Shown: piece after piece, positions 1 to 12,217 of the stretch
How positions within the stretch are numbered: position 1 is the first letter of the stretch
Layout of the letters: every line of letters starts with the position of its first letter
NCBI RefSeq assembly: GCF_937616625.2
Contig: NC_065570.1
Coordinates: 7,574,001 to 7,638,000 of the forward strand
DNA: 64,000 nucleotides
Direction of reading: 5' to 3'
Origin: Mercurialis annua
Taxonomy: Eukaryota; Streptophyta; Magnoliopsida; Malpighiales; Euphorbiaceae
Made by a program: the position numbers and the translations under genes
Notes under the pieces: generated by a model
Told to the model about the DNA's origin: nothing
The model's input: the letters and a program-made list of their open reading frames with translations, nothing else
Database searches by the model: none

Positions 1-109
1 TCTATTTAGGTTTGGTTTTTTCAGGAGGAAAAAACCAATCAATTTTGGTTGCAAGGCTCGGTTTGATAACCGAACCGACCGATGCACACCTTTATTTGCC
101 ACAAGTAAT

Positions 110-300
110 AGAGACTTCTAATTTTGGTGTGTGTAACAATTTTGATGGGCACTTTGTTAAGATGGGTGGTCAAACAACATATTTTAAGGGTGATATTAAG
201 TATGATGTTGGATTTAACATGTGTTCACCTAGAAATATTCCGGACTCTAATCTTTGAATTTATAAATGGGATCGGTTTGAGGTTTGATGCTTTAACGAAC
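110..300 (+). pseudogene. MULE transposase-like remnant, left part
   Basis: The plus strand reads as a short peptide with a VGG-like core (FDGHFVKMGGQTTYFKGDIKYD, split here by description: glycine pair followed by TTYFKGD) that resembles the N-terminal region of plant MuDR-type transposases. A second segment of that kind of protein lies beyond the solo LTR at about 3772. Stops and missing sequence make it non-functional. The assignment is by eye only and could be wrong. Confidence 0.3.
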
Positions 301-708
301 CTATAAAGATATTCACATGACTTCTTTGATTAAAAACACTTAACCACGTGATTTAAATGATAATAATATGGGAGTTAATAAACTCAGGCGAGATTAATAC
401 TGAAAACTACTTCTAAATTAAAACAATCCGGAGATTGCGGGATAAAAAAACTGACTTGGTTTTTGATTGATTGATTTGTTTATACAAAAATAATGAATCT
501 CTGAGTTATATATAGTTCTACAAAACCAAAATTCCTAATTTAACTATAACTAATATTCTTAAAGAGAAACACTCCTAATAAGTTGCAAATTCCTAATAAA
601 AATAAAAGCTAATCTAAAAAGGCTTTGAGTTGGGATTAATCCCCTTAATAAGCGCACATGATGTTCGGACCCATAATATTTTTGGGCCGGTGTAAACAAC
701 ATGAATAG
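301..708. other. AT-rich stretch, nothing recognised
   Basis: No reading frame or repeat end that I can identify. The last five bases (AATAG, 704-708) are the left target duplication of the solo LTR that follows. The middle, around 500-600, has an LTR-like AT-rich texture but no paired copy. Confidence 0.4.
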
Positions 709-3700
709 TGTCACGACCCAATTTCATGAATCGTGACCGGCGCTAGGGTATGGGTATTGTTGTACCAAAACCCGTAGCAAGCCTTGCGGAAATCAAATAA
801 CATTTAAACCTGCAGAAAACTGTTCGGGGGCAACCGAGACTCCAACCTAAGTCTAGCAATTTATAATACAGTTCTAATATAAATAACTTAAGTATCTGAA
901 ATATACCACGGCATGCCTTAAATATAATATTAAAATATTCCAGTGTAAACATGCTAATAATAAATAATCGGTCTACTCGACAATCCCAATGCAATAACAA
1001 ATGTAATATATAAACTAGTTCTACTGCGGTCTAAGAGTTTGAAAACAGAAACTAGTTTAATAACATAAAAAACCTCCGAGGAATCAAAATAATCGGAGTG
1101 GACCAGCTTTCAAATCACGAACCTGGAAAATTTGGGAACACAACGGGGTCAGATATACTGAGATGAGTTCGCAATACTATTTACATTTATTAAGTTTAAA
1201 ACCCTTAAATCAAAACATTTTTATACTAATATAATATGATTATGGAAAAACAGTATTGAAATGATCCCAGCGTAAGTATGACATAGCATACCGAAACCCA
1301 GAGTGGACGGGAACAAATCCTCGTCATATAAATATACCAGCGTAAGCAAGACTTTAGTCTGCCGTTTCCCAGAGTACTTACCGGTGCACACAGTCTCGAT
1401 ACAAGCCTATCGAGTAGCTCGTTTCAATCCAGATCCATAATCCGTAAAAACAGTTCACAAACATTTATAATATTAAAATACGATGCGGTACTTAATAAAG
1501 CGGTAAATAGCACTACAAACTCACTGCTTGCTTATCCACGTGATCTTGGCAAACAGCTAACCCTGCGTAGACTCCGAAGCACGAACAGTCGACAGGTCTA
1601 AAATAATAAATAGGTTAAAATCCGTTGACCCCTAACTCTAAGATCACTAGACACCACGTAGGACTAGCACAATTAAATAACCAGATAAATCACAGAAGAA
1701 CACAATTCTCAAATAAATTATAATGCCGTAATTAATTCAAGACTATTGAGTTCGTACTTAAATCCAATCCGAAAATATTATTAAAATAATATTTAATTGA
1801 TAAATAAAATCAATTCCTCAAATAGTGGGGTAGCCGAATTTCTTAAAACTACCAAGCTATCCCACAAGTCGGTGACCCAAGTCCAAACCGACCCAACCAT
1901 AAAGCCAGAGTTATAAACCACAGTTTATAATTAATATTAAATAAAATATTAATTAATATCAAAATAGAACTCAATAGCTTGAAACCCAAGTAATTAAATA
2001 TTACCGGCAATATCTCAAATAATTACATAGCATAATAAAGCAAAAATATGACTTTAATTTCAAAGGCACCCTAAGCCAAAAATATCAAATTATCAATTAA
2101 ATAATAATTAATAATAATTATTAATTTAATTTTTAAATACTCAAATATTATTTTTAGGTCTTAAAAATAATATAATTCATTTGACAACTTTTAAATAAAA
2201 TAAAATCCCAATACTTATTTAATATAGTCAATATAAAATCTTATGTATAACTATTATAAAATTAATATTTAATTTAAACTTAAAATATCAATGCCCGAAG
2301 TAATTTCAATTTATAAATAATTATATTATTTAAAACGTTAATTAATGAGTCGAAACCAAATTCGCAAATTGAAATCAAAAATCAATTAAAACAGTTAAAA
2401 GATAAGTTTAGGAACCAAAAGATTTAAGACACAAAAACTTGATAACCAAAGTTATCATTTAGCCAATAAGAATTTGAATTGGCCAATAGCCATATGACAC
2501 AAAGTCATCTTCTTCATTTATACACAAACCAAACCCAAACACACAACTCCAAACAATTGCAGAAACTTCAATCATTAACCAAACTATCAATTCATTAACT
2601 AACTAACTAATGAATTTGAATCATACAAACTAAAGACTTTCTAACCTAACCATAATCAATAACATATTCAAACTTGGCAAGAACCCAAAGCAATGAAATC
2701 AAAATCAATCACAGTAACCAAATTATCATAACAAGAAACGAGCTCAAGACAACCGAAGATTCAATCACTGAGACATTAAAACGACGAGCTAACAATCACA
2801 CTAACGATTAACCATTCAATGATAGATAACCTAACGATCAAAGGAACAACCAAAAACTCATGTAAACAACCCCCCACATATTCGGCAGAAACCTTCAACA
2901 TGTATACCGAAATAATACGTGAAAAAACGATGAAGCGGCATCGATTGTTACGAGTTCGTTTACGTACCGTTTGACGAATGAATGGTGTAGAAACGTAGAT
3001 GCGTGAGTCTACTTTCACGGGAAACAAACGGAATTGATTTCGACCTCCGAACGGCTGCCAAACGAATCAAATTTCAGAAGGGTCGAATTAACTTTAAAAC
3101 AGAATTTCCAGAAAACGGTAAAACGGCGGCGATTGGTACGAGAAATATAACGTACCGTTCTTCGAAACAAAAGTTGGGATTTGTAGATACATGAGTCTTC
3201 TATCTCTGGAAGGAAGCGGAACCTATTTCGGTTCAGAAACGATAGAGAAATCAGTGATGAACGGAGATGTCGTTTTTGAACAAAACTGAAATTAATGAAT
3301 CACAAACTTACCAAGATTTGGTAAGATCCTGAGATGAATATAGCCGATGAAATTCAGAGAATTTGGAGAGGGAGTGACGGCCAAAGTTTGATGAAGAAGT
3401 AGGGAAGGAATTTAGGTTAAAAACGTTGCTTAAATAGGGTAGGAAATCAGCCTAAACGAGACAGCCGGTAAGGTCTCGTTCGAGACCTGCTAGTCTCGAA
3501 CGAGACCTGTGTAATTTAACACTGGTCTCGTTCGAGACCAGCAGGTCTCGAACGAGACCTTAGTTAAATTTCACAGGTCTCGTTTGGGACCTGCTGGTCC
3601 AAACGAGACCGGGTCAACCAATTGGTTGACCCACCAATTAAAACCTAAACCAAAATTTTCTCAAACCATCAAATCGAATCACGAAATCACAATCGACCCA

Positions 3701-3754
3701 AATTTAAAATCGAAAAATCAAAAAAATAACTTTAAATTTTTACGGGTTATTACA
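709..3754 (-). mobile_element. Solo LTR of a Gypsy-type retrotransposon
   Basis: The block starts TGTCACGACCCAA and ends ACGGGTTATTACA, which closely matches the LTR ends of the complete element at 51380-62453 (TGTCACGACCCAA and ACGGGGTATTACA). It is flanked on both sides by the 5-bp direct repeat AATAG (704-708 and 3755-3759), as expected for integration. Only one LTR is present and there is no internal domain, so it is a solo LTR left by LTR-LTR recombination. Orientation is inferred from the better-defined relative, whose primer site lies on the minus strand. Length is 3046 bp, close to the relative's 3153 bp, but the body looks well diverged, so it is the same superfamily rather than the same family. 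Small reading frames inside it are not genes. Confidence 0.85.
3472..3610. repeat. Array of GGTCTCGTTCGAGACC-type palindromes
   Basis: About five copies of a 16-bp palindrome (GGTCTCGTTCGAGACC and close variants such as GGTCTCGAACGAGACC) sit within 140 bp of the solo LTR, joined by short AT-rich or CTGC linkers. A TATA-like stretch on the minus strand lies near 3430-3440, which would place the array just upstream of it. The function is unknown. The same architecture with other words recurs elsewhere in the window. Confidence 0.85.
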
Positions 3755-3771
3755 AATAGGGTTAGATATTT

Positions 3772-4260
3772 GAATTTGAAGATGACATTAAGAAGTTAGG
3801 ATATAATAAGTTCAAATTATACTATCAAGTTACTGGTATGAACCTAACTCATGGGTTGAAAGAATTACAAAAAGATGGTGATCTAATATAAATGTTTCAA
3901 TAGGGAAAAAAGGATGGGAAAGATTTTTTTTGGTTGTAATTTGAATAGGAAAGGAAAATAGATGACACTGAAACAAATGTATCAGTTGAGAATGTACGAG
4001 ATGAAAATGTATATTTTCCAATTGGTGAAAGTGATACCGATGACGAGATTGGGGACAATAAACTTTCAAATGATGAGGAATATATTCAGACAAGGTTGAA
4101 AAAGCTAAATATAGGAGGGCAACAATTGTCATGTTGGAAGCAAATATTTTAAGAGGTAATGAAGGGTTGATACACTTCAATAGTCCGTGAAATGAGAGCC
4201 ATGATGCTACATAGTTTGTTGATCCAGAAAGTGGATATATAAGTGATTATGATAATTCAG
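3772..4260 (+). pseudogene. MULE transposase-like remnant, right part
   Basis: Immediately right of the solo LTR the plus strand encodes a segment with the pattern LGYNKFKLYYQVTG followed by an acidic stretch (ESDTDDEIGDN) and a DPESGYISDYDNSEYD-like run. This is the typical order of the N-terminal half of plant MuDR transposases (LGY..KLYYKVPG, then an Asp/Ser-rich linker). Several in-frame stops and frame changes are present, so it is dead. Together with the segment at 110-300 it suggests that the solo LTR inserted into a MULE remnant. Confidence 0.45.
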
Positions 4261-4274
4261 AATATGATGTCAAT

Positions 4275-4589
4275 TCAATATGCAGCTATAGTTATCACAC
4301 CTTTTTTCGTAGGAAATTTCATTATCAATGCTCTTATGCTGGTCACGGCTGCCGAATCGTGAAGGAAAAGCCTTCCTATAATGGCGTTGTAAGAGAGTTC
4401 CATGTCTACTATGTTGAATAGCGTGGTGATCTTTTTATTTATTCCTTTTTCTAGCTCTACCATTATTGCCAGAGTCACTACCACCAAAGGGTTGATTGGC
4501 GGACCTCCGAGTCCCGAAAGCGGGATTAGAATTCTTTGGAGCTTTGCTACTGCTCCTCTGAGGTTCACCACGCTTCCTTCATCTATCAA
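4275..4589 (-). pseudogene. Gypsy retrotransposon protease fragment
   Basis: The minus-strand frame (104 codons) reads as the aspartic-protease region of a Ty3/Gypsy polyprotein: a conserved GL(G)GPP..PLVVVTL run, a hydrophobic strand, and then YNAIIGRLFLHD, which matches the family's YNAILGRPWLH motif. The catalytic DSG region is not seen, so the fragment is incomplete. It continues on the minus strand into gag-like sequence at higher coordinates. It ends abruptly at about 4270 against the MULE remnant, so pol is lost. Confidence 0.6.
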
Positions 4590-4639
4590 ATTCTTTCCAT
4601 GTTCCAGTTTTCTATAACGGTTGTCACTACTAAGGCATC

Positions 4640-6600
4640 GTTATGTGGTACCTTGACATGTTCATAGTCTTCCATGTCGAACGTTATTATTGGCATGTGA
4701 GATTGTCTTATGCTCAGAGCTTATTTCTTTTGCTTCTCTTTGTCTTTCTTTTCTTTAGGTTTTTCTTCTCTGTACCTCCTCTCTCCTCGTTGATCATTGT
4801 TTTTTTACAAACTTTTTGTGTTCACTTGCTTCTATCATTCTTTCAATCTCGGTTTTTAAGTCTCGATATTCTTCTCTATCGTGGCCATACATAGAACTTG
4901 TAGAATCTTTTAGTGCCATGCACCTCTGTTCTCATCTTTTGAGGTCACTTCACATCACGTGCATTTTTTTTAAATCCATATTAGGACTGTTATTCAGTTT
5001 GTGTTGAGTGGTGTGTAGTTTCTTTTATCATCTCCGCTATCATACGTGCTTTTGTATCTGGGGGCAAGTCGCCATTTGTCATCCGGACTGTGATTTTTTT
5101 TTCGTGTCTTGAGGATTTTATCCATTAATTTCTCATTCTTTGAATCCTTGGTCTTGGTCTCCTTTTCTCTTATAGCTCTTTGCCTTTCGTCCACCCCGAA
5201 ATACTTCTGGGCGATTCCCATTAGATTTGTGAAACTGGTGGGCTTGTTTATTAACAGCTTGTCTATTAGCTTTTCGAATCTAGTTCAATCCCGGAGAGCT
5301 TCAGCGGCTATGTCAACATTGAGGTTGTCAATCTTCATAGCTTTCTTGTTGAATCTTACACATAACTCTGTAGGGTTCCTCCCTCCTCTTGAATACAGGT
5401 TCTTAGTATGCTATATGTGGGTTTAGCAGGTATATTTGTTAAATACATGCCAATGCGTTCATCGAATATAACAGTGCAATTTTTGATAGAATGAGAATTT
5501 AACCTGTTGGACCATCTCCGAGCAGTTCATGTTAGCGTCATGGGGAAAACTCTTCACATGATCGCACAAGTCACATTGAATAACCCAATGGTTGCATAAA
5601 ATTTGGAGGCGTGATCCCTAGGATCTCCCTCTTCATTAAAAGTTGGGAAGGTCGGTCACTTTATATTATGAGGAATCGTCTCCTCCATAATTTTTGCCAA
5701 CAGGGGGCGAATCCTTTAGTTTTAATTCATATAGATCCAATTCTTCAGCTTTTAGATTTTTCAACGGCTTGGCTCTTTATTTTTCTAGGTCCTTTTATAC
5801 TACATACGCAGCTTTCATTTTGGGCAAAGATTCAAAATATTTTCCTTCGTCTTCTTCTTGGTTTTTGGCTCTACTTGATTGTGATTTTTGCAGGCCCTCA
5901 CACGTACTCTTGTTCCTGGTTTGAATTTCATCTTCATTTATTTGTTCGTTTTGCCTCAGATTTTCTTCTTCGCCTCTAGGGCCATTTTTCTCTTCGCTGC
6001 ATCGGGGGCACTTCCCCTGTTTTCTTGATTTCATCCAACATTCTGGCTGTGAATATTATTCCCTTGATTCGTTCTTTCTCTAGCGTTCTGAACTTTGTTT
6101 GTTTGGTCTTTTAGGTTCCTGTTTCTCTGTTTCTTCCATAATTGGGCAAGTTTTGTCCCTGGTTATTTGGGGGAGGTGTTATAAATTCTCGCCTTTGTAG
6201 GTTGATGTTTTCAATATGCGCTTTGGTTGTGTTTTTTACTTTTTCCGCAATTTTGTCCAGGATATATTGAAATTTTTTGAGCTTCTTCTTCAACGTTTAA
6301 TGGTAAATTCCCCGAAAAACAAACCTGTGAGTTGGTTCTTATGCTTCATCCAGTGATGGGAAAGAAATGGGGTTAGCTCCCCTCTTTTGCTGATTTTGGT
6401 ACTCAAGCGTCGGGCATAGTGAATTGTCTATAGATCCTCTTGAGGTAGTTCCGATGAGAGTGGTACTTCCTCCTCCGGACGGCAATGCCGATGGCGGAGT
6501 AATTTCTAAACTTTTTGGATCCTCGGGTTATTTATTTTTGGGATTATCAAAATTCATCTTGATCAATATAATTTGTTGGTTCGCAGATAGCTTCTACTAA
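4640..6600 (-). pseudogene. Degenerate Gypsy gag region
   Basis: The minus strand shows charged, gag-like coding patches in changing frames, for example a 75-residue segment at 4994-5221 (MGIAQKYFGVDERQRAIREK...) and a lysine-rich segment at 6111-6293. Frameshifts and stops separate them. The order protease (4275), gag, primer site (about 6620) is right for one minus-strand Gypsy element that has lost pol and its 3' LTR. No single frame is functional. Confidence 0.5.
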
Positions 6601-6617
6601 TGAAGTCTTGTAAGCTT

Positions 6618-6640
6618 TCCCACAGACGGCGCCGATTGAT
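6618..6640 (-). other. Primer-binding-site-like motif of the decayed Gypsy element
   Basis: On the minus strand the sequence reads ATCGGCGCCGTCTGTGGGAA, a form commonly found just inside the 5' LTR of plant Gypsy elements. The bases immediately before it (TAATCA) would be the LTR end. It fits the gag sequence downstream on the same strand. Confidence 0.5.
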
Positions 6641-6990
6641 TAGATTGATGAGCTTCACGATGGTATGAACCTGCAAAATATGGTAGATGACTTATCAGAC
6701 GGTGGTGGTCAAATTAACTCTTCGATCTTGAAAAGTTCAAATTATTCAATTCTAATCTAAAATCTTGAAAAGGAGAGCAACTCCTTCTCTCGCTTCTTCT
6801 TCAGATCAAAAGGAGCGAAGAGAAGGAGCTTCTCTCGCTCCTTCTCAAACTGACAAGGAGCAACAGTAAAGGAGCTGGTGTTGCTCCTTTTGAAACTGAG
6901 AAGGAGCAAGAGCAGCTCCTTCTCCATGAAGGAGGTTCTCTCGCTCCTCCTCCCGTAGAGAAGGAGCTCTGGCAGGTCGGTGAGAAGTCA
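6641..6990 (-). repeat. LTR-like segment with AAGGAGC/GCTCCTT inverted-word array
   Basis: This lies on the LTR side of the primer site, so it is probably the U5/R part of the Gypsy 5' LTR. A run at 6641-6720 resembles, in reverse complement, the block at about 16280-16350 (shared ACCACCGTC and TATTTTGCAG words). From 6765 to 6975 the words AAGGAGC and GCTCCTT alternate about ten times, so neighbouring copies can pair as stems. The outer LTR boundary was not found. Confidence 0.5.
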
Positions 6991-7490
6991 TTGTTTTTTT
7001 GGTAAAAAGTTTTAATTTTTTTTATAAGTGGACTCCGTATAAAGAGTTTTTATTTTAACAGTTTTTATTTTAAAAAGTTACTAACAATTAATATAAATTA
7101 AATAAACAATAATTATTGTTTTTTTTTTATTTTAGTGGGAGAAGGCTTTTTTATATCATTAATAATATTAGTGTTTAATTAGAATATATGCAAAAAGATG
7201 AAGGACTATTTTTTTTTTTTTCAAATAAAAAGAGATTAATTTAATGTATTGGGTATAATTAAAGACAAAAGGATGAATTTGGATAAAATTTAAGAAATTT
7301 CTAATTTATGATATAATTGTAAAAGAGGTTAAAAGTGAGGAGGTTTTGAGTGATTGAGCCTTTAATTAATTAAAAATTTATACAACAGTATATTGACTAT
7401 TTCAAAATAACTATGTCAAGTATTATTCATCATTTATCGCTAATTATGATGATACCACTTGTATCAATTAGAAATGCAAACATTTAGTTC
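6991..7490. other. AT-rich intergenic DNA
   Basis: No gene seen. A GAGGAGGTTTTGAGTGATTG motif at about 7338 resembles the inner TIR of the MITE at 9408-9749 and may be a relic of a related element. Confidence 0.4.
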
Positions 7491-7494
7491 ATGT

Positions 7495-7603
7495 ATTTTT
7501 TTTAATATAATTGGAGAAGGAGAGCGCTTCTGGAAAAAATTGAACTCACGACTTTAACAGTTTGCTGTCCAACACATATACCATTTGAGCTACAGTTTGT
7601 TAG
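7495..7603 (-). mobile_element. tRNA-derived SINE (family A), minus strand
   Basis: The minus strand reads with a tRNA-like head: an A-box-like TAGCTCAAATGG, then about 30 bases later a B-box-like GTGAGTTCAATTT, followed by a short body (CTCTCCTTCTCCAATTAT) and an A-rich tail. A second copy with the same order of motifs lies on the plus strand at about 21348-21457. No clear target duplication was found. Confidence 0.55.
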
Positions 7604-7839
7604 TGGATATTTCTTTCTTTTTGGTTCACACATAATCTAGATATTAAATTTTAATGAAATTTAAAAATTATTAATTTCCATTGATATCTGTAATAAATAT
7701 GTAAAATAAAACACAAACATTTTTCTTAGCATCTATTTAAATTAAATGCCTGATAAATTAATTTAAATCATCTATAATGTTCAATTAAAAACACACATAA
7801 AATAATAAAATAATGTGTGTAATTTTTAAATAATAGATG

Positions 7840-8591
7840 GTCTTTGCCGGACCCTTTGGATGATAGAACAGCTGCAGCTTGGGAGTATTTGAACCAAAAT
7901 TGCAAAGTTTATGTTAGTGAAAATGGTTTGGTCATTTGAAGGGCTCATAATAGTGATATGTTTTCATTGAATAGTGCTTGATGGTGCCGGAGCAAAAGAA
8001 GAAATCCTGGCATCCTATTGTATGGTTTTCAGGCAGATTTCTGACATTCTTTCATTCCTTGAGTTGTTTTGATGGGGAGACTTAATACTAAGGACAGCTT
8101 ATAAAATGGGAAGTAGTTCCTAATAGTACTTGCTCTCTGTGTAACCAGCAAACTAAATATTCATAACACTTGTTCTCTGCTTTTAGTTTTCAACTAGTGT
8201 TTGAGAGAAAGTTTTGCAGATATTTGATGGCTCTATACAGAAGTTCACTTGGAGAAGAGAAGTCAGGCTATATTGTTAGAAGAGTTAAGGGGAAATTCAT
8301 CAAGGCTAAAATAAAAAAGTAGTGGTTTAATGCAGCTGTTTATCATATCTGGATGGCCAAAAGCAAGCTCATCTTTGTCTAGGAAGCCCAGACTGCATAT
8401 CAAGTTTTCAATAGAATGCTGATGTTAGAAATAGGCTTTGATTAGAGTTTTGTAGTCTGTGTTGTTTTGTTGGCTTGTTTCTAGCCTAGCCTGTTAGTCC
8501 CTTTTCTGTTTTAGCCTCTCAAGCTTGTTCTACTTGGACCGTTCTTTTAAGCAAAAAAAACTGCTTTTGGTGATTGACAAAAAAAAAACAA
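7840..8591 (+). mobile_element. LINE 3' fragment with zinc-knuckle (zf-RVT) remnant
   Basis: The plus strand preserves, with stops and frame shifts, the C-terminal zinc-binding region of a plant non-LTR retrotransposon: a TKDSLIKWEVVPNSTCSLCNQ-like run with paired cysteines, then FSTSVWEKVLQIF-like sequence. The segment ends in the usual non-coding LINE tail and an A-rich run at about 8578-8590. Only the 3' end is present, as is common after incomplete reverse transcription. Confidence 0.6.
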
Positions 8592-9407
8592 ATTTATGCA
8601 ATTCTAATTTAAATTTTATTTACCATACTATTAGGTTTATTACGTAATACTATTTAGATACTACAACTATTATATACATTTAGAGTAGGAAGAAAAGAGT
8701 GGGGGGCGCTATTATTTTTACAAAACTTCTATTTCGGTAATATTGTTTTTTATTTTCTCTATTAGTGCTTTAATTTTTTAAAAGCGTATCAAGTGAGTAT
8801 GTTTAGACATTTTTCAGTCACTAAACTATTAATAAAGCTAAAGATAATTTTAAAATTTGCCTCTATAGTCTGTCATTTTAATTCCACATACCATTGGATA
8901 CACACTCATCACTTTGTGACTAATATGGCACAAAACGAGATTTATTTTTATCTTTTTAGCACATCGGTGACCGAAAAACGACTAACCACTCATTTGATAT
9001 GTTTTTAAAGAGTTGCGGCACTAATATAATAAATTAAAAGTTCAGATACTGAAATATGATATTTAGAAAAGTTCAGCCACCTTTGATATAATTTTTTATA
9101 TTTAATAATATATTTGTTGAAGTTATAATATTTTAATTTGCATTTTTTTATGGGGCGCATATTTCTTTTTTCGTTCCAAAAAAAAGAGAGTGCAACCGAA
9201 TTATTAGCTTTCTTATAAATTTACAAAATCATAGAACTATGACCCTGGGTCCCTGACTATATTTAAGTAATAATATTAAACAAAGAATCCACGCTAAATG
9301 TTGATATTTAACTTATAACTCACGCTAATTATATTTTTTTAGTATTTGAAAATTATAATTGTACATGGGATTCTCTGAGGTAATAATATATTATATTAAT
9401 TCTAAAA
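8592..9407. other. AT-rich intergenic DNA
   Basis: No gene seen. Between 8790 and 9100 the words for a 'cardinal' MITE type appear (CAGTCACTAAACT near the left, AAAGTTCAGCCAC near the right), but I could not define termini or a target duplication. Confidence 0.35.
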
Positions 9408-9749
9408 ATGCTTAATCACCAAAAAAAAACCCCACCTTTTAGCCCCTTTTCAAATGTATCCTGACGTTGCAATTTTGTCAGTTGCACCCTAATTTGCACC
9501 TTTGATTTTCAATTCCACCCTTAAGTACTAAATTGATCTCTTTTTCATTTGAAAAAAAATTAAAATAAATCATTTATTTTTAACTTTTTATGTGGAAAAG
9601 AGTTCAAATAAGTACTTTATAAGGGTGTTTACGAATTTTTCCCGAGTGAAAAAGAGTCCAATTTAATTTGACGGTGGAATAGAAATCTAAAGGTGCGAAT
9701 CAGCTGAAAAGGGGTTAAAAGGTGAGGGTTTTTTTAGTGATTAAGCCAT
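9408..9749. mobile_element. MITE with about 40-bp imperfect TIRs
   Basis: The left end (GCTTAATCACCAAAAAAAAA, continuing CCCCACCTTTTAGCCCCTTTTC) and the reverse complement of the right end (GGCTTAATCACTAAAAAAAC, continuing CCTCACCTTTTAACCCCTTTTC) match over about 40 bp. The interior is a second, weaker inverted pair (AATTGATCTCTTTTTC against GAAAAAGAGTCCAATT). The element is non-coding. I could not fix a target duplication, so the family is not assigned. Confidence 0.65.
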
Positions 9750-10732
9750 TTTAAAATAAATAAAATATTATCAGAAAAAGTAAGGATCAAATTGTTAACC
9801 GGACTACAAACTGGGTTGATCAAATAATCCAGTTTGGTTTGGTGTTAGTCTCTGAAGATGTATTTAAATTTTATTTGATTCAAATAATTTTATTTTATTT
9901 TTTTCAATTTCGATCGATATAAACAGAATCTAATCGCAATGACCAATTAGAACTGTGATTTCGTCATAAACAAAACGCGTTACATGAGAATGAAATATGC
10001 CATGAATCTGGCTTTGTCAAACTGAAAGGTCAATGCTAAAGATTACAAGAACTGAGAAATGTGGTTTGCAATTATTTTTATTTTTTAAAATAATTTTTAT
10101 TATTTTAAAATAAAATTATTACTCTTTTAAACATAATTTCCAAACTAATTATTAATAAAAACTAAATTCGCGTACAATTTTATATAGCTTTTAAAATGTG
10201 TATGGATACTCACAGTTCCAAAATAATAGATCGTTAAGATAAATACATGAATTACAAACATATAGTTGAGTTAGTCAAAATTAACTTTTTTATCTATTTT
10301 TTATTGTTATTTTTTAGATAATTAATAGTATGTTATTGAGTAATATTTTATTTAAGTTTTTCAAATAAAATAAATTGACTAATGATATTTGTTTTGGGTT
10401 GGTATCTAAAATGATATTTGTTATGTATTGAAATATAAAATAATTAAATTTTCTAGGATATTTATTATATATTGGACTACAAAATATTTAATTTATCTGT
10501 GACAAAATTATACATATTTACTAGAAGTATTTTGATTTTTAAATGATTTACTAAAACTAGAAAATGACCTATAATTTTTAAACGTCAAAAATAGTAAGAT
10601 GAACTATTAGTTTGACTAAGAGTATTTTAAAAACTAAACAAGAAAATTGATAATTAATGGATATTCTACAAATAATGAGACTTAATTGTACAATAGAGAT
10701 TGTAAATAAAAAAACTCAAATAGAGATTGTAA
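9750..10732. other. AT-rich intergenic DNA
   Basis: Nothing recognised beyond a few simple AT-rich runs. Confidence 0.4.
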
Positions 10733-11376
10733 ATACACTACCACATATGTCACTTTCAGCAACAGTAGATAACTGTTGCTTAATGTACAAAAACCGTTGC
10801 CGGAAGTCTATTGTAACGGTTTTGAAACAGCTACATTTGCGGCCGCTGCAATAGATTCTGATAGCTATTGCAACAGATTTTTTAATCTATAGTAATAGGA
10901 ATAAAACTGTTGCAATTTATAGCAAATGCAGCGGTTTTAAACAGCTTCTGTAACAGTTGAATAATGTAGTTTAGGCAACAAGTTTTTTTTTATAAAGCAA
11001 CGGTTTATATAGTACTTTATGCAATACTTATATATACTATTTGCAACAGTCTGACTGACACTTTAAGCAACAGTTTCAATATCTTTTGTAACAGTTTTGT
11101 ATTGTATTTGTATTTTAGACAACAGTTTCAAATATCTTTTATAACAGTTTTGTAATGCATTTTAAGCAATAGTTTGTATTATCCTTTATTCAACACCATA
11201 AATTATTAATTTTAAATAAATATTCACAATAATGAAAAACGGAAAAAATTCATCTATTACATCACGACATAAATGGGCAAAATATCCATCCATACAAAAT
11301 ATCCATCCATCTATTACATCATAACATAATTGTGCAAAATATAATCCATCGAATAGATATAATACATCACCAAAAT

Positions 11377-11697
11377 CTACAAAATCACTTGGTGATCTAA
11401 TTTTTTCTTCTTCATTTCATTTACTAAACTCTTCACATAAGCAATGTAGCCATCAACATCAAACTTCCTCTTGCAGCCTGCATTATTCATGTACATAATT
11501 TTCCCAAAAACCGGTCTTTCTCTCCAACCCTTAAAAACGCTATATAAGAGGTCATCAGCAATGATAATGATTATGTAATAGAAACAAATAGAGCAATTGA
11601 TTATGCCAATGAACGAAACCTGGTCATGAACACCACAAATCGACCACAGGCAACCGACATATCCCTTAGGGTCTCTTCCATCTATTTCATACTGCAT
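11377..11697 (-). pseudogene. Unrecognised coding-like segment inside the CACTA element
   Basis: This is a 106-codon minus-strand frame. Its last part ([20 protein letters not shown], then [20 protein letters not shown]) has a natural amino-acid composition and lies in the same orientation as the captured fragments. I do not recognise the protein. It could be a third captured exon or the 3' part of a chimeric transcript. It may also be chance. Confidence 0.3.
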
Positions 11698-11873
11698 TGT
11701 AGAGTTTTAAGTTAAATGAAACATATGCTGATGGAGCCTGTTAACAATTTCAATGGAAGCACGATTACGATACACTTATCACTTAAAGTACCATAAAATT
11801 GGCAAAAGGACTCCTAAAGCTAATACATCCATAGTTCAGCAAGCTTGCTAATTTCAAAATTATCTTAACTTAC

Positions 11874-11995
11874 CTTCATCGCTTCACCTCACCATGATTG
11901 ACAATTGATAATAATAAGTTGGAGGACTTTCTTTACTGACCATTCCCCATCGTGTGTTTGAGCATCCATGCAACTATTGAAAAAATCCAAAACTT
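11874..11995 (-). pseudogene. Captured dymeclin exon fragment 2
   Basis: The minus strand encodes [20 protein letters not shown] followed by [14 protein letters not shown], a stop codon, and GEAMK. This follows the C-terminal region of plant dymeclin (a Golgi-associated protein) almost residue for residue from memory. A GTAAGT-type donor follows the last codon at 11873. The internal stop shows the copy cannot make the normal protein. It pairs with the fragment at 12128-12217, in the native order. Confidence 0.65.
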
Positions 11996-12127
11996 GTCAA
12001 GGTCAAAAGTGTTAAATGCATTCAAAAGACAACAACGCAAAGTAAAGTTTAGGTACTCAAAAAGTGGCCAGTCAGGAGCATCGAGTATCATCAGAAATTA
12101 AGATGGTAAATTTTTCTTAAAAGATAC

Positions 12128-12217
12128 CATGTATATATTTTTAATTAGTTCACTGAAACGTGGATGATTCTTAAATGGCTGAAAAATCTCCTGCCTGTGC
12201 ATTACAGCATATACAAC
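12128..12217 (-). pseudogene. Captured dymeclin exon fragment 1
   Basis: The exon-like block is bounded by a CAG acceptor at 12218-12220 and a GTATCT donor just below 12128. It reads [20 protein letters not shown] and [10 protein letters not shown], which matches the dymeclin segment that precedes the VLDFFNSR stretch found in the next fragment. Exon order and splice sites are retained, so the capture came from genomic DNA, not cDNA. Dymeclin identity rests on memory of the family and should be confirmed by search. Confidence 0.65.
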
